A program made the position numbers and the translations under genes. Positions 37,706 to 46,054 of a stretch of DNA of 64,000 nt are shown piece by piece. Numbering within the stretch: the first letter of the stretch is position 1; every line of letters starts with the position of its first letter. The DNA is taken from assembly GCF_900103445.1 (NCBI RefSeq), contig NZ_FNHS01000008.1, positions 186,001 to 250,000 of the forward strand, in the 5' to 3' direction. Origin of the DNA: Methylobacterium phyllostachyos. GTDB lineage: Bacteria > Pseudomonadota > Alphaproteobacteria > Rhizobiales > Beijerinckiaceae. Below the pieces are notes generated by a model. That model did not search any database. It worked only from the letters and a program-made list of their open reading frames with translations, and was not told the origin of the DNA.

Positions 37706-39748
37706 TCAGTAGACCTGGGCCTCGGCGCGCGGCTTGTTCGATGGGCTGTCCCGCCGCTCCAGGCTCGTCTCGACCACCTTGGCCAGCCCGACCATGATCT
37801 GGTCGATGGCGTAATCCTTCGGTGTGTAGACGGCGCGCACGCCCATGTTCTTGAGGACCAACTCGTCCTCCGGCGAGATGATGCCGCCGACCACCACCGG
37901 GATGTGATCGAGCCCCGCCTCGCGCATCTTGGCCCGGACCTCGCGCACCAGCGGCACGTGGCTCCCCGACAGGATCGACAGGCCGACCACGTGGGCGCCG
38001 GTCTCCTTCGCCTTGGCGACGATCTCGGCCGGCGTCTGGCGGATGCCGTCGTAGGTGACGTCGAAGCCGACATCCCGGGCGCGCAAAGCGATCTGCTCGG
38101 CGCCGTTGGAATGCCCGTCGAGGCCGGGCTTGCCGACCACGAGCTTCGGCGTCTCGCCGAGCCGCTCGCCGAGGTCGGCGATCAGGAGCTTGGCCTCCTC
38201 GGCGGCGCCGGACGAGACCGTCTCGAGGGTCACGCCCGTGGGCGCCCGGTACTCGCCGAACACCGCCCGCAAGCGCGCGCCCCACTCGCCGGTGGTGACG
38301 CCGGCCTTTGCGGCCTCGATCGAGGGCGGCATGATGTTGGCGCCCGAGCGCGCCGCCTGCTCCAGGGCGTCGAGGGCCTGTTCCACCGCCCGCGCGTCGC
38401 GGCGGCCGCGCCATTCGCGGATGCGGCCCTGCGCCTCCATCTCGACGGTCTCGGAAACGGAGAAGATCGCCCCCTCCCCGGCGGTGAGCGGCGAGGGCTC
38501 GCCCTGCTGCCACTTGTTGACGCCGACCACGATCTGCTCGCCGGCCTCGATGGCCGAGATCCGGCGGGCGTTCGATTCCACCAGCGCGCGCTTCAGCGCC
38601 CCGGTCTCCACCGCCGCGACCGCGCCGCCGATGCCGCCGATCCGCTCCAGCTCGGCCCGGGTCTCGACCTTCAGCGCCTCGACCTTGGCCTCGATCACGT
38701 GGCTGCCGTCGAAGATGTCGTCGTATTCGAGAAGGTCGGTCTCGAAGGCCAGGATCTGCTGCATCCGCATGGACCATTGCTGGTCCCAGGGCCGCGGCAG
38801 GCCTAGGGCCTCGTTCCAGGCCGGCAACTGCACGGCGCGGGCGCGGGCGCGCTTCGAGAGCGTCACCGCCAGCATCTCGATCAGGATGCGGTGGACGTTG
38901 TTCTCGGGCTGCTGCTCGGTGAGCCCCAGGGAGTTCACCTGCACGCCGTAGCGGAAGATGCGCTTCTTCGGGTCGTCGATGCCGTAGCGCTCCTGGGCGA
39001 TCTCGTCCCAGAGTTCCGAGAACGCCCGCATCTTGCAGATCTCGGTGACGAACCGCAGCCCCGCATTCACGAAGAACGAGATCCGCCCGAACACCTCGGG
39101 GAAGCTCGCGGCGTCGAATTCGGGATCGTCCCGCACCGTGTCGAGCACCGCGATCGCGATGGCCAGCGCGTAGGACAGCTCCTGGACCGGCGTCGCCCCC
39201 GCCTCCTGCAGATGGTAGGAGCAGACGTTCATCGGGTTCCACTTCGGGACGTTCTTCGTGGTGAAGAGGATCACGTCCTTGGTGAGCCGGAGCGACGGCG
39301 CGGGCGGGAACACGTAGGTGCCGCGCGACAGGTACTCCTTGATGATGTCGTTCTGGGTCGTGCCCTGGAGGGCGGCGAGCGGCGCGCCCTGCTCCTCGGC
39401 CACCGCCAGATAGAGCGCCAGCAGCCAGGGGGCCGTGGCGTTGATCGTCATGGAGGTGTTCATCTGGGCGAGCGGGATGTCCTGGAACAGGGTCCGCATG
39501 TCGCCGAGATGCGCGATCGAGACGCCGACCTTGCCGACCTCGCCGCGCGCCAATTCATGGTCGGGGTCGTAACCGGTCTGGGTCGGCAGATCGAAGGCCA
39601 CCGACAGGCCGGTCTGGCCCTTGGCGAGGTTGCCGCGATAGAGCTTGTTCGACTCCGCCGCGGTGGAGTGGCCCGCATAGGTGCGGATGATCCAGGGCTT
39701 GTCGCGGCTGGACTTGTCGACGCCGGTCTCCGCGATACGCGCGCCCAT
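37706..39748 (-). CDS. ecm: Ethylmalonyl-CoA mutase (MeaA)
   Basis: Adenosylcobalamin enzyme converting ethylmalonyl-CoA to methylsuccinyl-CoA in the ethylmalonyl-CoA pathway of acetyl-CoA assimilation. The 680-aa single chain has the mutase barrel (GLSVAFDLPTQTGYDPDH, then QMNTSMTINATAPWLLALY) and a C-terminal B12 domain with DGHSNGAEQIA (base-off His near residue 544) and LSILSGSH. It is shorter than methylmalonyl-CoA mutase (about 720). The neighbour on the divergent strand is crotonyl-CoA carboxylase/reductase, the preceding pathway step, which makes ethylmalonyl-CoA specificity very likely. The start at 39748 has a strong ribosome site (GGAGGCGAGG). Confidence 0.94.
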   Translation of the reverse strand: MGARIAETGVDKSSRDKPWIIRTYAGHSTAAESNKLYRGNLAKGQTGLSVAFDLPTQTGYDPDHELARGEVGKVGVSIAHLGDMRTLFQDIPLAQMNTSMTINATAPWLLALYLAVAEEQGAPLAALQGTTQNDIIKEYLSRGTYVFPPAPSLRLTKDVILFTTKNVPKWNPMNVCSYHLQEAGATPVQELSYALAIAIAVLDTVRDDPEFDAASFPEVFGRISFFVNAGLRFVTEICKMRAFSELWDEIAQERYGIDDPKKRIFRYGVQVNSLGLTEQQPENNVHRILIEMLAVTLSKRARARAVQLPAWNEALGLPRPWDQQWSMRMQQILAFETDLLEYDDIFDGSHVIEAKVEALKVETRAELERIGGIGGAVAAVETGALKRALVESNARRISAIEAGEQIVVGVNKWQQGEPSPLTAGEGAIFSVSETVEMEAQGRIREWRGRRDARAVEQALDALEQAARSGANIMPPSIEAAKAGVTTGEWGARLRAVFGEYRAPTGVTLETVSSGAAEEAKLLIADLGERLGETPKLVVGKPGLDGHSNGAEQIALRARDVGFDVTYDGIRQTPAEIVAKAKETGAHVVGLSILSGSHVPLVREVRAKMREAGLDHIPVVVGGIISPEDELVLKNMGVRAVYTPKDYAIDQIMVGLAKVVETSLERRDSPSNKPRAEAQVY

Positions 39749-40198
39749 CCTCGCCTCCGTTTGATCTTTCTATCCGCGCCTGAGGCGCAGCCTTGCCGGC
39801 ACCGTAGCGAAGGCTTGGGCACGCGTCATCCGCGACGGAAGTGCAAGACGCCCCCGCGGAAGGCCGTGGGGCTTTAAAAAACTTCTGCGCCTGGACAGCG
39901 GGATTTGAGGGCCCCGACCGGGGAGCGACCGATCGCTGGTATGAAGTCTACCTGGAGGGTGGCCGCAGCGTCGCGCAAGGTCTCGCGGCTGCTGCCGGCC
40001 CCGGGCGCGCGGAATAATACTTGGTCTCCCCGAAAGCCGAATTTGAATACGTGGGTGCCGCCCCTGTGCCGACGGCTTCTTTACGACGAAAAGCTCTGGG
40101 TTTGGACTTTCGACCCACTTGGAGGCCTTTCGCATCGCCGCTATAGCGCGAGGGAGAACCGCGGCCGTGAGCAACACGCGGGACGAGAGGAGAGCGAG
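39749..40198. promoter_or_regulatory. Divergent ecm-ccrA promoter region
   Basis: 450 bp with no convincing gene; the reading frame that runs into ccrA from 39905 is not protein-like. A plausible housekeeping promoter for ccrA is TTGGAG (40119-40124), a 17-bp spacer, and TATAGC (40142-40147), giving a leader of about 45 nt. Regulatory sites for both genes should be here. Confidence 0.5.
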
Positions 40199-41485
40199 AT
40201 GGCGGCGAGCGCTGCGGTCAGTCCGACGGGCGGGGAGGTCAAGGACCTCTACGAGATGGGTGAGATCCCGCCGCTCGGTCACGTGCCGGCCAAGATGTAT
40301 GCCTGGGCGATCCGGCGCGAGCGCCACGGGCCCCCGGAGCAGTCCCACCAGCTCGAAGTGCTGCCGGTCTGGGAGATCGGCGACGACGAGGTGCTGGTCT
40401 ACGTCATGGCCGCCGGCGTCAACTATAACGGCGTCTGGGCCGGCCTCGGCGAGCCGATCTCGCCCTTCGACGTCCACAAGGGCGAGTACCACATCGCGGG
40501 CTCCGACGCCTCCGGCATCGTCTGGAAGGTCGGTGCCAAGGTGAAGCGCTGGAAGGTCGGCGATGAGGTCATCGTCCACTGCAACCAGGACGATGGCGAC
40601 GACGAGGAGTGCAACGGCGGCGACCCGATGTTCTCGCCAACGCAGCGGATCTGGGGCTACGAGACCGGGGACGGCTCCTTTGCGCAGTTCTGCCGGGTGC
40701 AGTCACGCCAGCTGATGCACCGGCCGAAGCACCTCACCTGGGAGGAGGCCGCCTGCTACACGCTGACTCTCGCCACCGCCTACCGCATGCTGTTCGGCCA
40801 TGCCCCGCACACGGTCCGGCCGGGCCAGAACGTGCTGATCTGGGGTGCTTCGGGCGGTCTCGGCGTGTTCGGCGTCCAGCTCTGTGCGGCCTCGGGCGCC
40901 AACGCGATCGCGGTGATCTCGGACGAGTCGAAGCGCGACTACGTGATGAGCCTCGGCGCCAAGGGCGTCATCAACCGCAAGGATTTCGACTGCTGGGGCC
41001 AGTTGCCGAAGGTGAACAGCCCCGAGTTCCACGCCTGGACCAAGGAAGCGCGGAAGTTCGGCAAGGCGATCTGGGACATCACCGGCAAGCAGGATGTCGA
41101 CATCGTGTTCGAGCATCCGGGCGAGGCGACCTTCCCGGTCTCGGCGCTGGTGGTGAAGCGCGGCGGCATGGTGGTGTTCTGCGCCGGCACGACCGGCTTC
41201 AACATCACCTTCGACGCCCGCTACGTCTGGATGCGGCAGAAGCGGATCCAGGGCTCGCACTTCGCCCACCTCAAGCAGGCATCCTCGGCCAACCAGTTCG
41301 TGCTCGACCGGCGGATCGACCCATGCATGAGCGAGGTCTTCCCCTGGGACAAGATCCCCCAGGCCCACACCAAGATGTGGAAGAACCAGCACCCGCCGGG
41401 CAACATGGCCTGCTTGGTCAACTCGCCCCGCGCCGGGCTGCGGACCGTCGAGGACGTGATCGAGGCCGGGCCGCTCAAGCGGTAA
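40199..41485 (+). CDS. ccrA: Crotonyl-CoA carboxylase/reductase
   Basis: NADPH-dependent reductive carboxylation of crotonyl-CoA to ethylmalonyl-CoA, the key step of the ethylmalonyl-CoA pathway. The 428-aa protein is an MDR-family reductase: GVNYNGVWAGLGEPISPFD, HIAGSDASGIV, WGYETGDGSFAQFCRVQ, GASGGLGVFGVQLCAASGAN for NADPH. The residues VFEHPGEATFPVS and CAGTTGFNITFDARYVWMR are CCR hallmarks not seen in plain enoyl reductases. The start at 40199 follows GAGAGGAGAGCG. Divergent from ecm. Confidence 0.96.
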   Translation: MAASAAVSPTGGEVKDLYEMGEIPPLGHVPAKMYAWAIRRERHGPPEQSHQLEVLPVWEIGDDEVLVYVMAAGVNYNGVWAGLGEPISPFDVHKGEYHIAGSDASGIVWKVGAKVKRWKVGDEVIVHCNQDDGDDEECNGGDPMFSPTQRIWGYETGDGSFAQFCRVQSRQLMHRPKHLTWEEAACYTLTLATAYRMLFGHAPHTVRPGQNVLIWGASGGLGVFGVQLCAASGANAIAVISDESKRDYVMSLGAKGVINRKDFDCWGQLPKVNSPEFHAWTKEARKFGKAIWDITGKQDVDIVFEHPGEATFPVSALVVKRGGMVVFCAGTTGFNITFDARYVWMRQKRIQGSHFAHLKQASSANQFVLDRRIDPCMSEVFPWDKIPQAHTKMWKNQHPPGNMACLVNSPRAGLRTVEDVIEAGPLKR

Positions 41486-41495
41486 AGACCCCTCC

Positions 41496-41524
41496 CCGGC
41501 CCCGCCGCCCTCGCGCGGGGCCGG
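41496..41524. terminator. Hairpin after ccrA
   Basis: A perfect 10-bp stem, CCGGCCCCGC (41496-41505) with GCGGGGCCGG (41515-41524), 9-nt loop, 11 bp after the ccrA stop. There is no T-run, so terminator function is probable but not shown. Confidence 0.5.
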
Positions 41525-41612
41525 CCCGATCGGCTAAGCTCATCCGTCCCCCGCCGAATCGATTGTCGGTTCGGTGAGGCGGGATGTGCGGATGCGGGCC
41601 TGAGAGATCCTG

Positions 41613-41948
41613 ATGGACCCGGCCCGATCCGAACCGGGGGTTTGGGATTTGACGGGCGACGACGAAACTTACGTGTACGACGAGGCCACCGGCGAGTGGC
41701 TTCCGCCCGGTCAGGCAGCCGCGGCGCCGGCCCGGGCCGAGGTCCGCGACGCGTCGGGCAACCTCCTCGCCGACGGCGATTCGGTGACGCTGATCAAGGA
41801 CCTGAAGGTCAAGGGTGCGAACCAGACCCTGAAGCAGGGCACGGTCATCCGGTCGATCCGCCTGACGGACGATCCCGAGGAGATCGACTGCCGCCACGAC
41901 ACCATCAAGGGCTTGGTCCTGCGCACGGAATTCGTGCGCAAGCGCTGA
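41613..41948 (+). CDS. PhnA/YjdM-like domain protein
   Basis: A 111-aa protein whose C-terminal 70 residues match the PhnA (YjdM) C-terminal domain: VRDASGNLLADGDSVTLIKD, LKVKGANQTLKQGTVIRSIR, LVLRTEFVRKR. The N-terminal zinc ribbon of typical PhnA is absent; instead there is YVYDEATGEWLPPGQAA, an acidic and aromatic segment. Despite its name the family is not part of C-P lyase; its role is unknown. Monocistronic. Confidence 0.85.
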   Translation: MDPARSEPGVWDLTGDDETYVYDEATGEWLPPGQAAAAPARAEVRDASGNLLADGDSVTLIKDLKVKGANQTLKQGTVIRSIRLTDDPEEIDCRHDTIKGLVLRTEFVRKR

Positions 41949-41969
41949 TCCCGGGCCGCGCTGCCCCTT

Positions 41970-42146
41970 CTACCGCCGCCGTGATTCGTCCTGCGGCAGG
42001 TGGCGGCCATAGGCCTCCTGCTTCTCGGCACGCTCCCGGATCAGGTCGGCATAGGCCTGCCGCATCTCGGGGGAGACGCTGACGCTCTTGCCCTTGGCGG
42101 GCTTGCGCTTGGGCGCCTTCTTGAAGGTGTTGTTCGTGTCGGTCAT
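41970..42146 (-). CDS. Small basic hypothetical protein (58 aa)
   Basis: MTDTNNTFKKAPKRKPAKGK, then SVSVSPEMRQAYADLIRERAEKQ: a Lys-rich N-terminus and a charged helix. Start ATG at 42146; an extension of the frame to 42296 has no gene-like features. It converges on the PhnA-like gene. Unknown function; the coding call is moderate. Confidence 0.6.
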   Translation of the reverse strand: MTDTNNTFKKAPKRKPAKGKSVSVSPEMRQAYADLIRERAEKQEAYGRHLPQDESRRR

Positions 42147-42343
42147 GCCGGGCTCCGCGTCGAACCGTGGCGGCATCGCGCGGCCGGAGGGCCGACGGGC
42201 TTGTCCGGCCGCCGCCCCGGTCCGGACCTCCGCCCTGTAGCGCATCGCGGTGGCGGGCGCACGACGGCCTGATAGCGCGCCGACGGTCTGGCCCACCCGA
42301 AACGCCTCTGCCAGGATCGGAGCGATTCGGATCGGGGACGGTC

Positions 42344-43759
42344 ATGGGGTCGGATGTGACGCGGTGGGGCCGAGTTCCGGAATCAACGGGGGTGCACCGC
42401 GGGCCCGCATGGCTGCTGCTCGCGATGGTGCTCGCCTGCGGATCCGCCGGCGCGCAGGACCGGCCGGGGCCGCCCCGGGTGGGGCCAAAGGCGCCGAACG
42501 CCGGAATGCCGGCCGATCCGGCCTTCGAGGCCGCCAAGGCGACGTTCGAGGCCCTGCCGGAGGCGGACCGCAAGGCGATCCAGGAGGCCCTGGTCTGGAC
42601 CGGCGATTTCAACGCCGTGATCTCGGGTGGGTTCGGGCGCCGGACCTTCGAGGCGCTGAACGCCTACCGAGCCCGCGCCGGCGGGGCCGAGCCCCTCGAT
42701 CCGCGCGGGCGGGTGGCTCTGCTGGCGGCCGGCGCGGCAGCCCGGACGGCGGCCCGCTTCCGGGTCGCCGTGGATCCCGGCAGCGGCGCCGTGATCGGCG
42801 TGCCCGAGCGCCTGCTGGCGAAGCGCACCACCCTCCCCTCCGGTACCCGCTGGCAGAGCCAGGACGGCCGCGTGACCCTGGAAACCCGCGCCTACGCGCC
42901 GGGGGCCGAGACGCTCGATACCCTGTTCGGGAAGGCCACCGCGCCGCTGCCGAACCGTAAGGTCACGTACAAGCTGCGGCGGCCGGATGCCGTGGTGGTG
43001 ACCGCCGAGACCGGGACCGGCCGATCCTATGTCCGCTACGCCGCCGGGCCACAGGGTGTGCGCGGTTTCCTGTTCGGCTACGATCAGGCTCTCGCGCCCG
43101 AGGTCGACCGCCTCGTGATCGCGGTGGCGAATGCCTTCGTGCCGTTCCCGGAACCGTCAGCTCGGCCGAAAAACACGGCCGCGATCCGGCCGACTCCCGA
43201 CAGGCCCGAGACCGGCCCAGACCCTGCCGCCGCGGGCGCCGGCCTCACGGTGGCGCCGGGCCGGGTGCTCACGGCTTCCGCAGTGCTGGACGAGTGTCCC
43301 GCACCCCACATCGGTTCGGCGCCGGCCCGGAAGCTCGGCGACGATCCGTCCGGTCTCGCGCTGCTCGACGCGCCCGGGGCCCCCGGGCCGGTCCGGCCGG
43401 CATCGCGTGTGGAGCCGGTCGGCGCCGAGGACAACCTCATCGCCCTGGCGCCGAGCCCCGACGGGGTCGTGGCGGCCCCCGGCACTGCAGTCGCGGGCGA
43501 CGTCATCGCGGCGCTCCAGCCGGGCTCGGCCGGCGCGCCGGTGCTCGACCGGTCCGGGCACCTCGTCGGGCTGGTGGCCCGCTATCCGGCGGCGCCGCGA
43601 CGGGTCGCCGGAATCGTGCCGCCCGCGCGCCTGCCGCTGGTACCGGTGCGGGCGATCACAGCCTTCCTGGCGGCTCACGGCATCACCGAGCCGCAAGCGC
43701 AGCGGGATGGCGGCCCCGGCGTGGTCGTCCCTGCCCTGGTGGCGATCACCTGCCGGTAG
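42344..43759 (+). CDS. Exported serine-protease-like protein with degenerate active site
   Basis: A 471-aa protein from the ATG at 42344, with a signal peptide (WLLLAMVLACGSAGA, cleaved about 40). The N-terminal part has a peptidoglycan-binding-like helical segment (AIQEALVWTGDFNAVISGGF, FGRRTFEALNAYRARAG). A Pro/Ala linker follows, then a trypsin-like C-terminal half ending in PGSAGAPVLDRSGHLVGLVA, which corresponds to the GDSGGP strand with the nucleophile Ser kept. I cannot find a clear catalytic His or Asp, so it may be non-proteolytic. Probably periplasmic. Confidence 0.75.
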   Translation: MGSDVTRWGRVPESTGVHRGPAWLLLAMVLACGSAGAQDRPGPPRVGPKAPNAGMPADPAFEAAKATFEALPEADRKAIQEALVWTGDFNAVISGGFGRRTFEALNAYRARAGGAEPLDPRGRVALLAAGAAARTAARFRVAVDPGSGAVIGVPERLLAKRTTLPSGTRWQSQDGRVTLETRAYAPGAETLDTLFGKATAPLPNRKVTYKLRRPDAVVVTAETGTGRSYVRYAAGPQGVRGFLFGYDQALAPEVDRLVIAVANAFVPFPEPSARPKNTAAIRPTPDRPETGPDPAAAGAGLTVAPGRVLTASAVLDECPAPHIGSAPARKLGDDPSGLALLDAPGAPGPVRPASRVEPVGAEDNLIALAPSPDGVVAAPGTAVAGDVIAALQPGSAGAPVLDRSGHLVGLVARYPAAPRRVAGIVPPARLPLVPVRAITAFLAAHGITEPQAQRDGGPGVVVPALVAITCR

Positions 43760-43883
43760 GACCGCGTCCCGAGGAGCGTTGCCGGGGCGCGGATCGGCAT
43801 CGAGGCCGAGCCCGCCCCTTGGCGGGCGGGCACGGCACTCACGTCTCGACGGGATGCGCCCCTGTGCCGAGCCGGAACCGGGA

Positions 43884-44039
43884 TTACAGCCGGCCGGTGA
43901 CCAGCAGAACGATCAGCACGATGAGCAGGATGCCGCCCAGGCCGAAGCCGGGTCCCCGGTAGGCGCCGCCGCCCAGGAAGCCGCCGCCGCCGAAGGCCAG
44001 GATGATGAGGATGATGAGGATGATGGTAACGAGGGACAT
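43884..44039 (-). CDS. DUF3309-type small membrane protein
   Basis: A 51-aa protein starting MSLVTIILIILIILAFGGGG: a first hydrophobic helix, a Gly-rich loop (GGGGFLGGGAYRGPGFGLGG), and a second hydrophobic helix (ILLIVLIVLLVTGRL). This is the DUF3309 pattern, common in Rhizobiales and often seen with stress genes. An EcfG-like promoter (one mismatch) is visible upstream. Longer frames to 44201 are not plausible. Confidence 0.85.
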   Translation of the reverse strand: MSLVTIILIILIILAFGGGGFLGGGAYRGPGFGLGGILLIVLIVLLVTGRL

Positions 44040-44086
44040 CTGGCGAGCACTCCGAACGGTCGCGCTGGTGCGAGCGTGACCGTTCA

Positions 44087-44112
44087 AACGCTGCGACAAT
44101 CCGTTCCGTTCA
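44087..44112 (-). promoter_or_regulatory. EcfG-like promoter of the DUF3309 gene
   Basis: On the minus strand: TGAAC (44112-44108), a 17-nt spacer, CGTT (44090-44087), about 50 bp before the start codon. The EcfG consensus is GGAAC-N16/17-CGTT, so the first base deviates. A GGAAC lies nearby but at the wrong spacing (12). Confidence 0.4.
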
Positions 44113-44160
44113 ATGTCCGCCCAGGGTTTTCTTAGAAAAGTGCGGATGACCCCCGGCCGA

Positions 44161-45210
44161 TCAGGCGTGCCAGTCCGGCAACGGGTCAGCCGGCGCCTCA
44201 AGCCAGCCCGGCACCGGCAGGCCGCGCTCCGTGAGGAAGGCCGGGTTGAACAGCTTCGAGGCGTAGCGCGCCGCCCCGTCGCACAGGATCGTCACGATGG
44301 TGTGGCCCGGCCCGAGTTCCCGGGCCAGCCGGATCGCCCCGGCGACGTTGATCCCCGACGAGCCGCCGAGCGACAGCCCCTCCTCCCGCATCAGGCCGAA
44401 GACGAGGTCGAGGGCCTCGCGGTCCGGGATGCGGAAGGCGTGATCCGGGGTGAAGCCGTCGAGATTCTTGGTGATCCGCCCCTGGCCGATCCCCTCGGTG
44501 ATGGAGGATCCCTCGGCTTTCAGGGTGCCGGTGGTGTAGTGCGCGTAGAGCGCTGAGCCCTCCGGGTCCGAGAGCGCGATCGTCACCTGCGGATTGCGGG
44601 CGCGCAGGGCCTCGGCGGTGCCAGCCAGCGTGCCGCCGGTCCCGGCCGCGCAGACGAAGCCGTCGACCCGGCCGCCGGTCTGGTCCCAGATCTCGGGGCC
44701 GGTGCCTTCGATATGCGCCTGCCGGTTGGCGACGTTGTCGAACTGGTCGGCGAAGAAGGCGCCCGCCGGCTCCGTGGCGGCGAGCTTTTCGGCGAGCCGC
44801 CGGGCCACGTGGACGTAGTTGTTCGGGTTGGCGAAGGGCACGGCCGGCACCTCGACGAGGCGCGCGCCCGCGAGCCGCAGGGTCTGCTTCTTCTCCTCGG
44901 ACTGCGTGACCGGGATGACGATCAGCGTCCGGTAGCCGCGCACGGAGGCCACCAGTGCGAGGCCGATGCCGGTATTGCCGGCGGTGCCCTCCACGATGGT
45001 GCCGCCCGGCCGGATCAGGCCCTTGGCCTCGGCATCCCGCACGATCGAGAGTGCCGCGCGGTCCTTCACCGACAGGCCGGGATTGAGGAACTCGGCCTTG
45101 CCGTAGATGGCGCAACCGGTCTCCTCGGAGGCCCGGCGCAGGCGGATCAGCGGTGTCTGGCCGATGGCGGCGAGGACATCGGGGGCGGGTTCGCGACTCG
45201 GTGTAGTCAT
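44161..45210 (-). CDS. cysK: Cysteine synthase (O-acetylserine sulfhydrylase)
   Basis: A 349-aa PLP enzyme making cysteine from O-acetylserine and sulfide. PLP lysine in PGLSVKDRAA (about 49), the substrate loop EGTAGNTGIGLAL, the phosphate-binding CAAGTGGTLAG, and LGGSSGINVAGA. It belongs to the longer CysK-like group also annotated as cysteine synthase A or cystathionine-beta-synthase-like core. It stands apart from the other cys genes and no GTTC-N8-GAAC site is found before it, so it may not share their regulation. Confidence 0.93.
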   Translation of the reverse strand: MTTPSREPAPDVLAAIGQTPLIRLRRASEETGCAIYGKAEFLNPGLSVKDRAALSIVRDAEAKGLIRPGGTIVEGTAGNTGIGLALVASVRGYRTLIVIPVTQSEEKKQTLRLAGARLVEVPAVPFANPNNYVHVARRLAEKLAATEPAGAFFADQFDNVANRQAHIEGTGPEIWDQTGGRVDGFVCAAGTGGTLAGTAEALRARNPQVTIALSDPEGSALYAHYTTGTLKAEGSSITEGIGQGRITKNLDGFTPDHAFRIPDREALDLVFGLMREEGLSLGGSSGINVAGAIRLARELGPGHTIVTILCDGAARYASKLFNPAFLTERGLPVPGWLEAPADPLPDWHA

Positions 45211-45239
45211 GAGCGCGAGCGTATGAGAAGCCGCCGGAT

Positions 45240-45968
45240 TCAGGAAGACGGTTCCGGGGCCGCCGCGGCAGCTCTCCAGTCTCCAAGATCAGCGCTCAGC
45301 CGCTCCACCAACCGATCGACGGCCTCCTCCGCCCGCGCGATGGAGGCGCTCAGCCGCGCATCGGCGAACTCGTCGTACTCGACGGCCACGGTGTCACTGT
45401 CGGCGAGCCCGATATAGGCGAGCGGCACCGTCAAACCGGCCTCGACAAGGTTGATGGCGGCGAGGCGGCCGCCCGGATCGTAGCCGAAATCGCCCCGAGC
45501 CGTCAGGATGACCAGCCGCTTGCCCGGCGCCAGAAGCGGCCAGTAGGGCTCGCCCGCACGCGCCCGATCGAAGCCGAAGGTCACGCCGACCCGCACGATG
45601 TTGTCGATCCACGCTTTGAGCGGGGCCGGCAGGCCGAAATTGTACATCGGCGCGCCGATGACGAGAAGATCGGCCGCCATCAACTCGGCGATCAACTGGT
45701 CGCTCTCCGCCAGCACCGCGCGCTGCGCGTCGTCACGCTGGTCCGGCGGGCAGAACGCCGCGGCGATCCAGGCCGCCGAGACCGGGCTCGGCGGCGCGGC
45801 TCCGACGTCCCGGTAAGTCACCACATCTCTGGGCCGGAGGGCGGACCAGCGGTCGACGAACCGGCGGCTCAGCCGCCGCGTGTGCGAGCCGTGCCGGTCG
45901 CGGCCGGAGAGACCCGGGCGGGCGCTGGAATCGATATGCAGGAGGCGCAGGGGCGCGGGGAGTGACAT
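45240..45968 (-). CDS. azoR: FMN-dependent NADH azoreductase/quinone reductase
   Basis: A 242-aa flavodoxin-like oxidoreductase from the ATG at 45968 (MSLPAPLRLLHIDSSARPGL). FMN-contact motifs: SSAR near the N-terminus, VIGAPMYNFGLPAPLKAWID and LTARGDFGYDP. AzoR reduces quinones and azo dyes by a two-electron mechanism. An extension to 46073 runs into the LysR gene. It is divergent from a LysR-type regulator with 86 bp between, the typical layout for a regulator controlling the neighbouring reductase. Confidence 0.93.
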   Translation of the reverse strand: MSLPAPLRLLHIDSSARPGLSGRDRHGSHTRRLSRRFVDRWSALRPRDVVTYRDVGAAPPSPVSAAWIAAAFCPPDQRDDAQRAVLAESDQLIAELMAADLLVIGAPMYNFGLPAPLKAWIDNIVRVGVTFGFDRARAGEPYWPLLAPGKRLVILTARGDFGYDPGGRLAAINLVEAGLTVPLAYIGLADSDTVAVEYDEFADARLSASIARAEEAVDRLVERLSADLGDWRAAAAAPEPSS

Positions 45969-46054
45969 AGGGAAGTCAGCCTCGTCGGCTCTGTTGCTGG
46001 CGACCGGACCATCGTCCATCAAAGCCCTGCTGACGAACGCGAATTGCTCACCCG

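Noticed and set aside
35695..38073. A 792-codon frame including the epimerase
   Set aside because: Only the last 306 codons (from GTG 36615) are protein-like; the rest overlaps the WbpL-like gene and ecm in other frames.
39865..39880. A CcrR-like palindrome at the distance from ccrA recalled for Methylorubrum
   Set aside because: The sequence there is AT-rich (CTTTAAAAAAC) but not palindromic, so no site is claimed.
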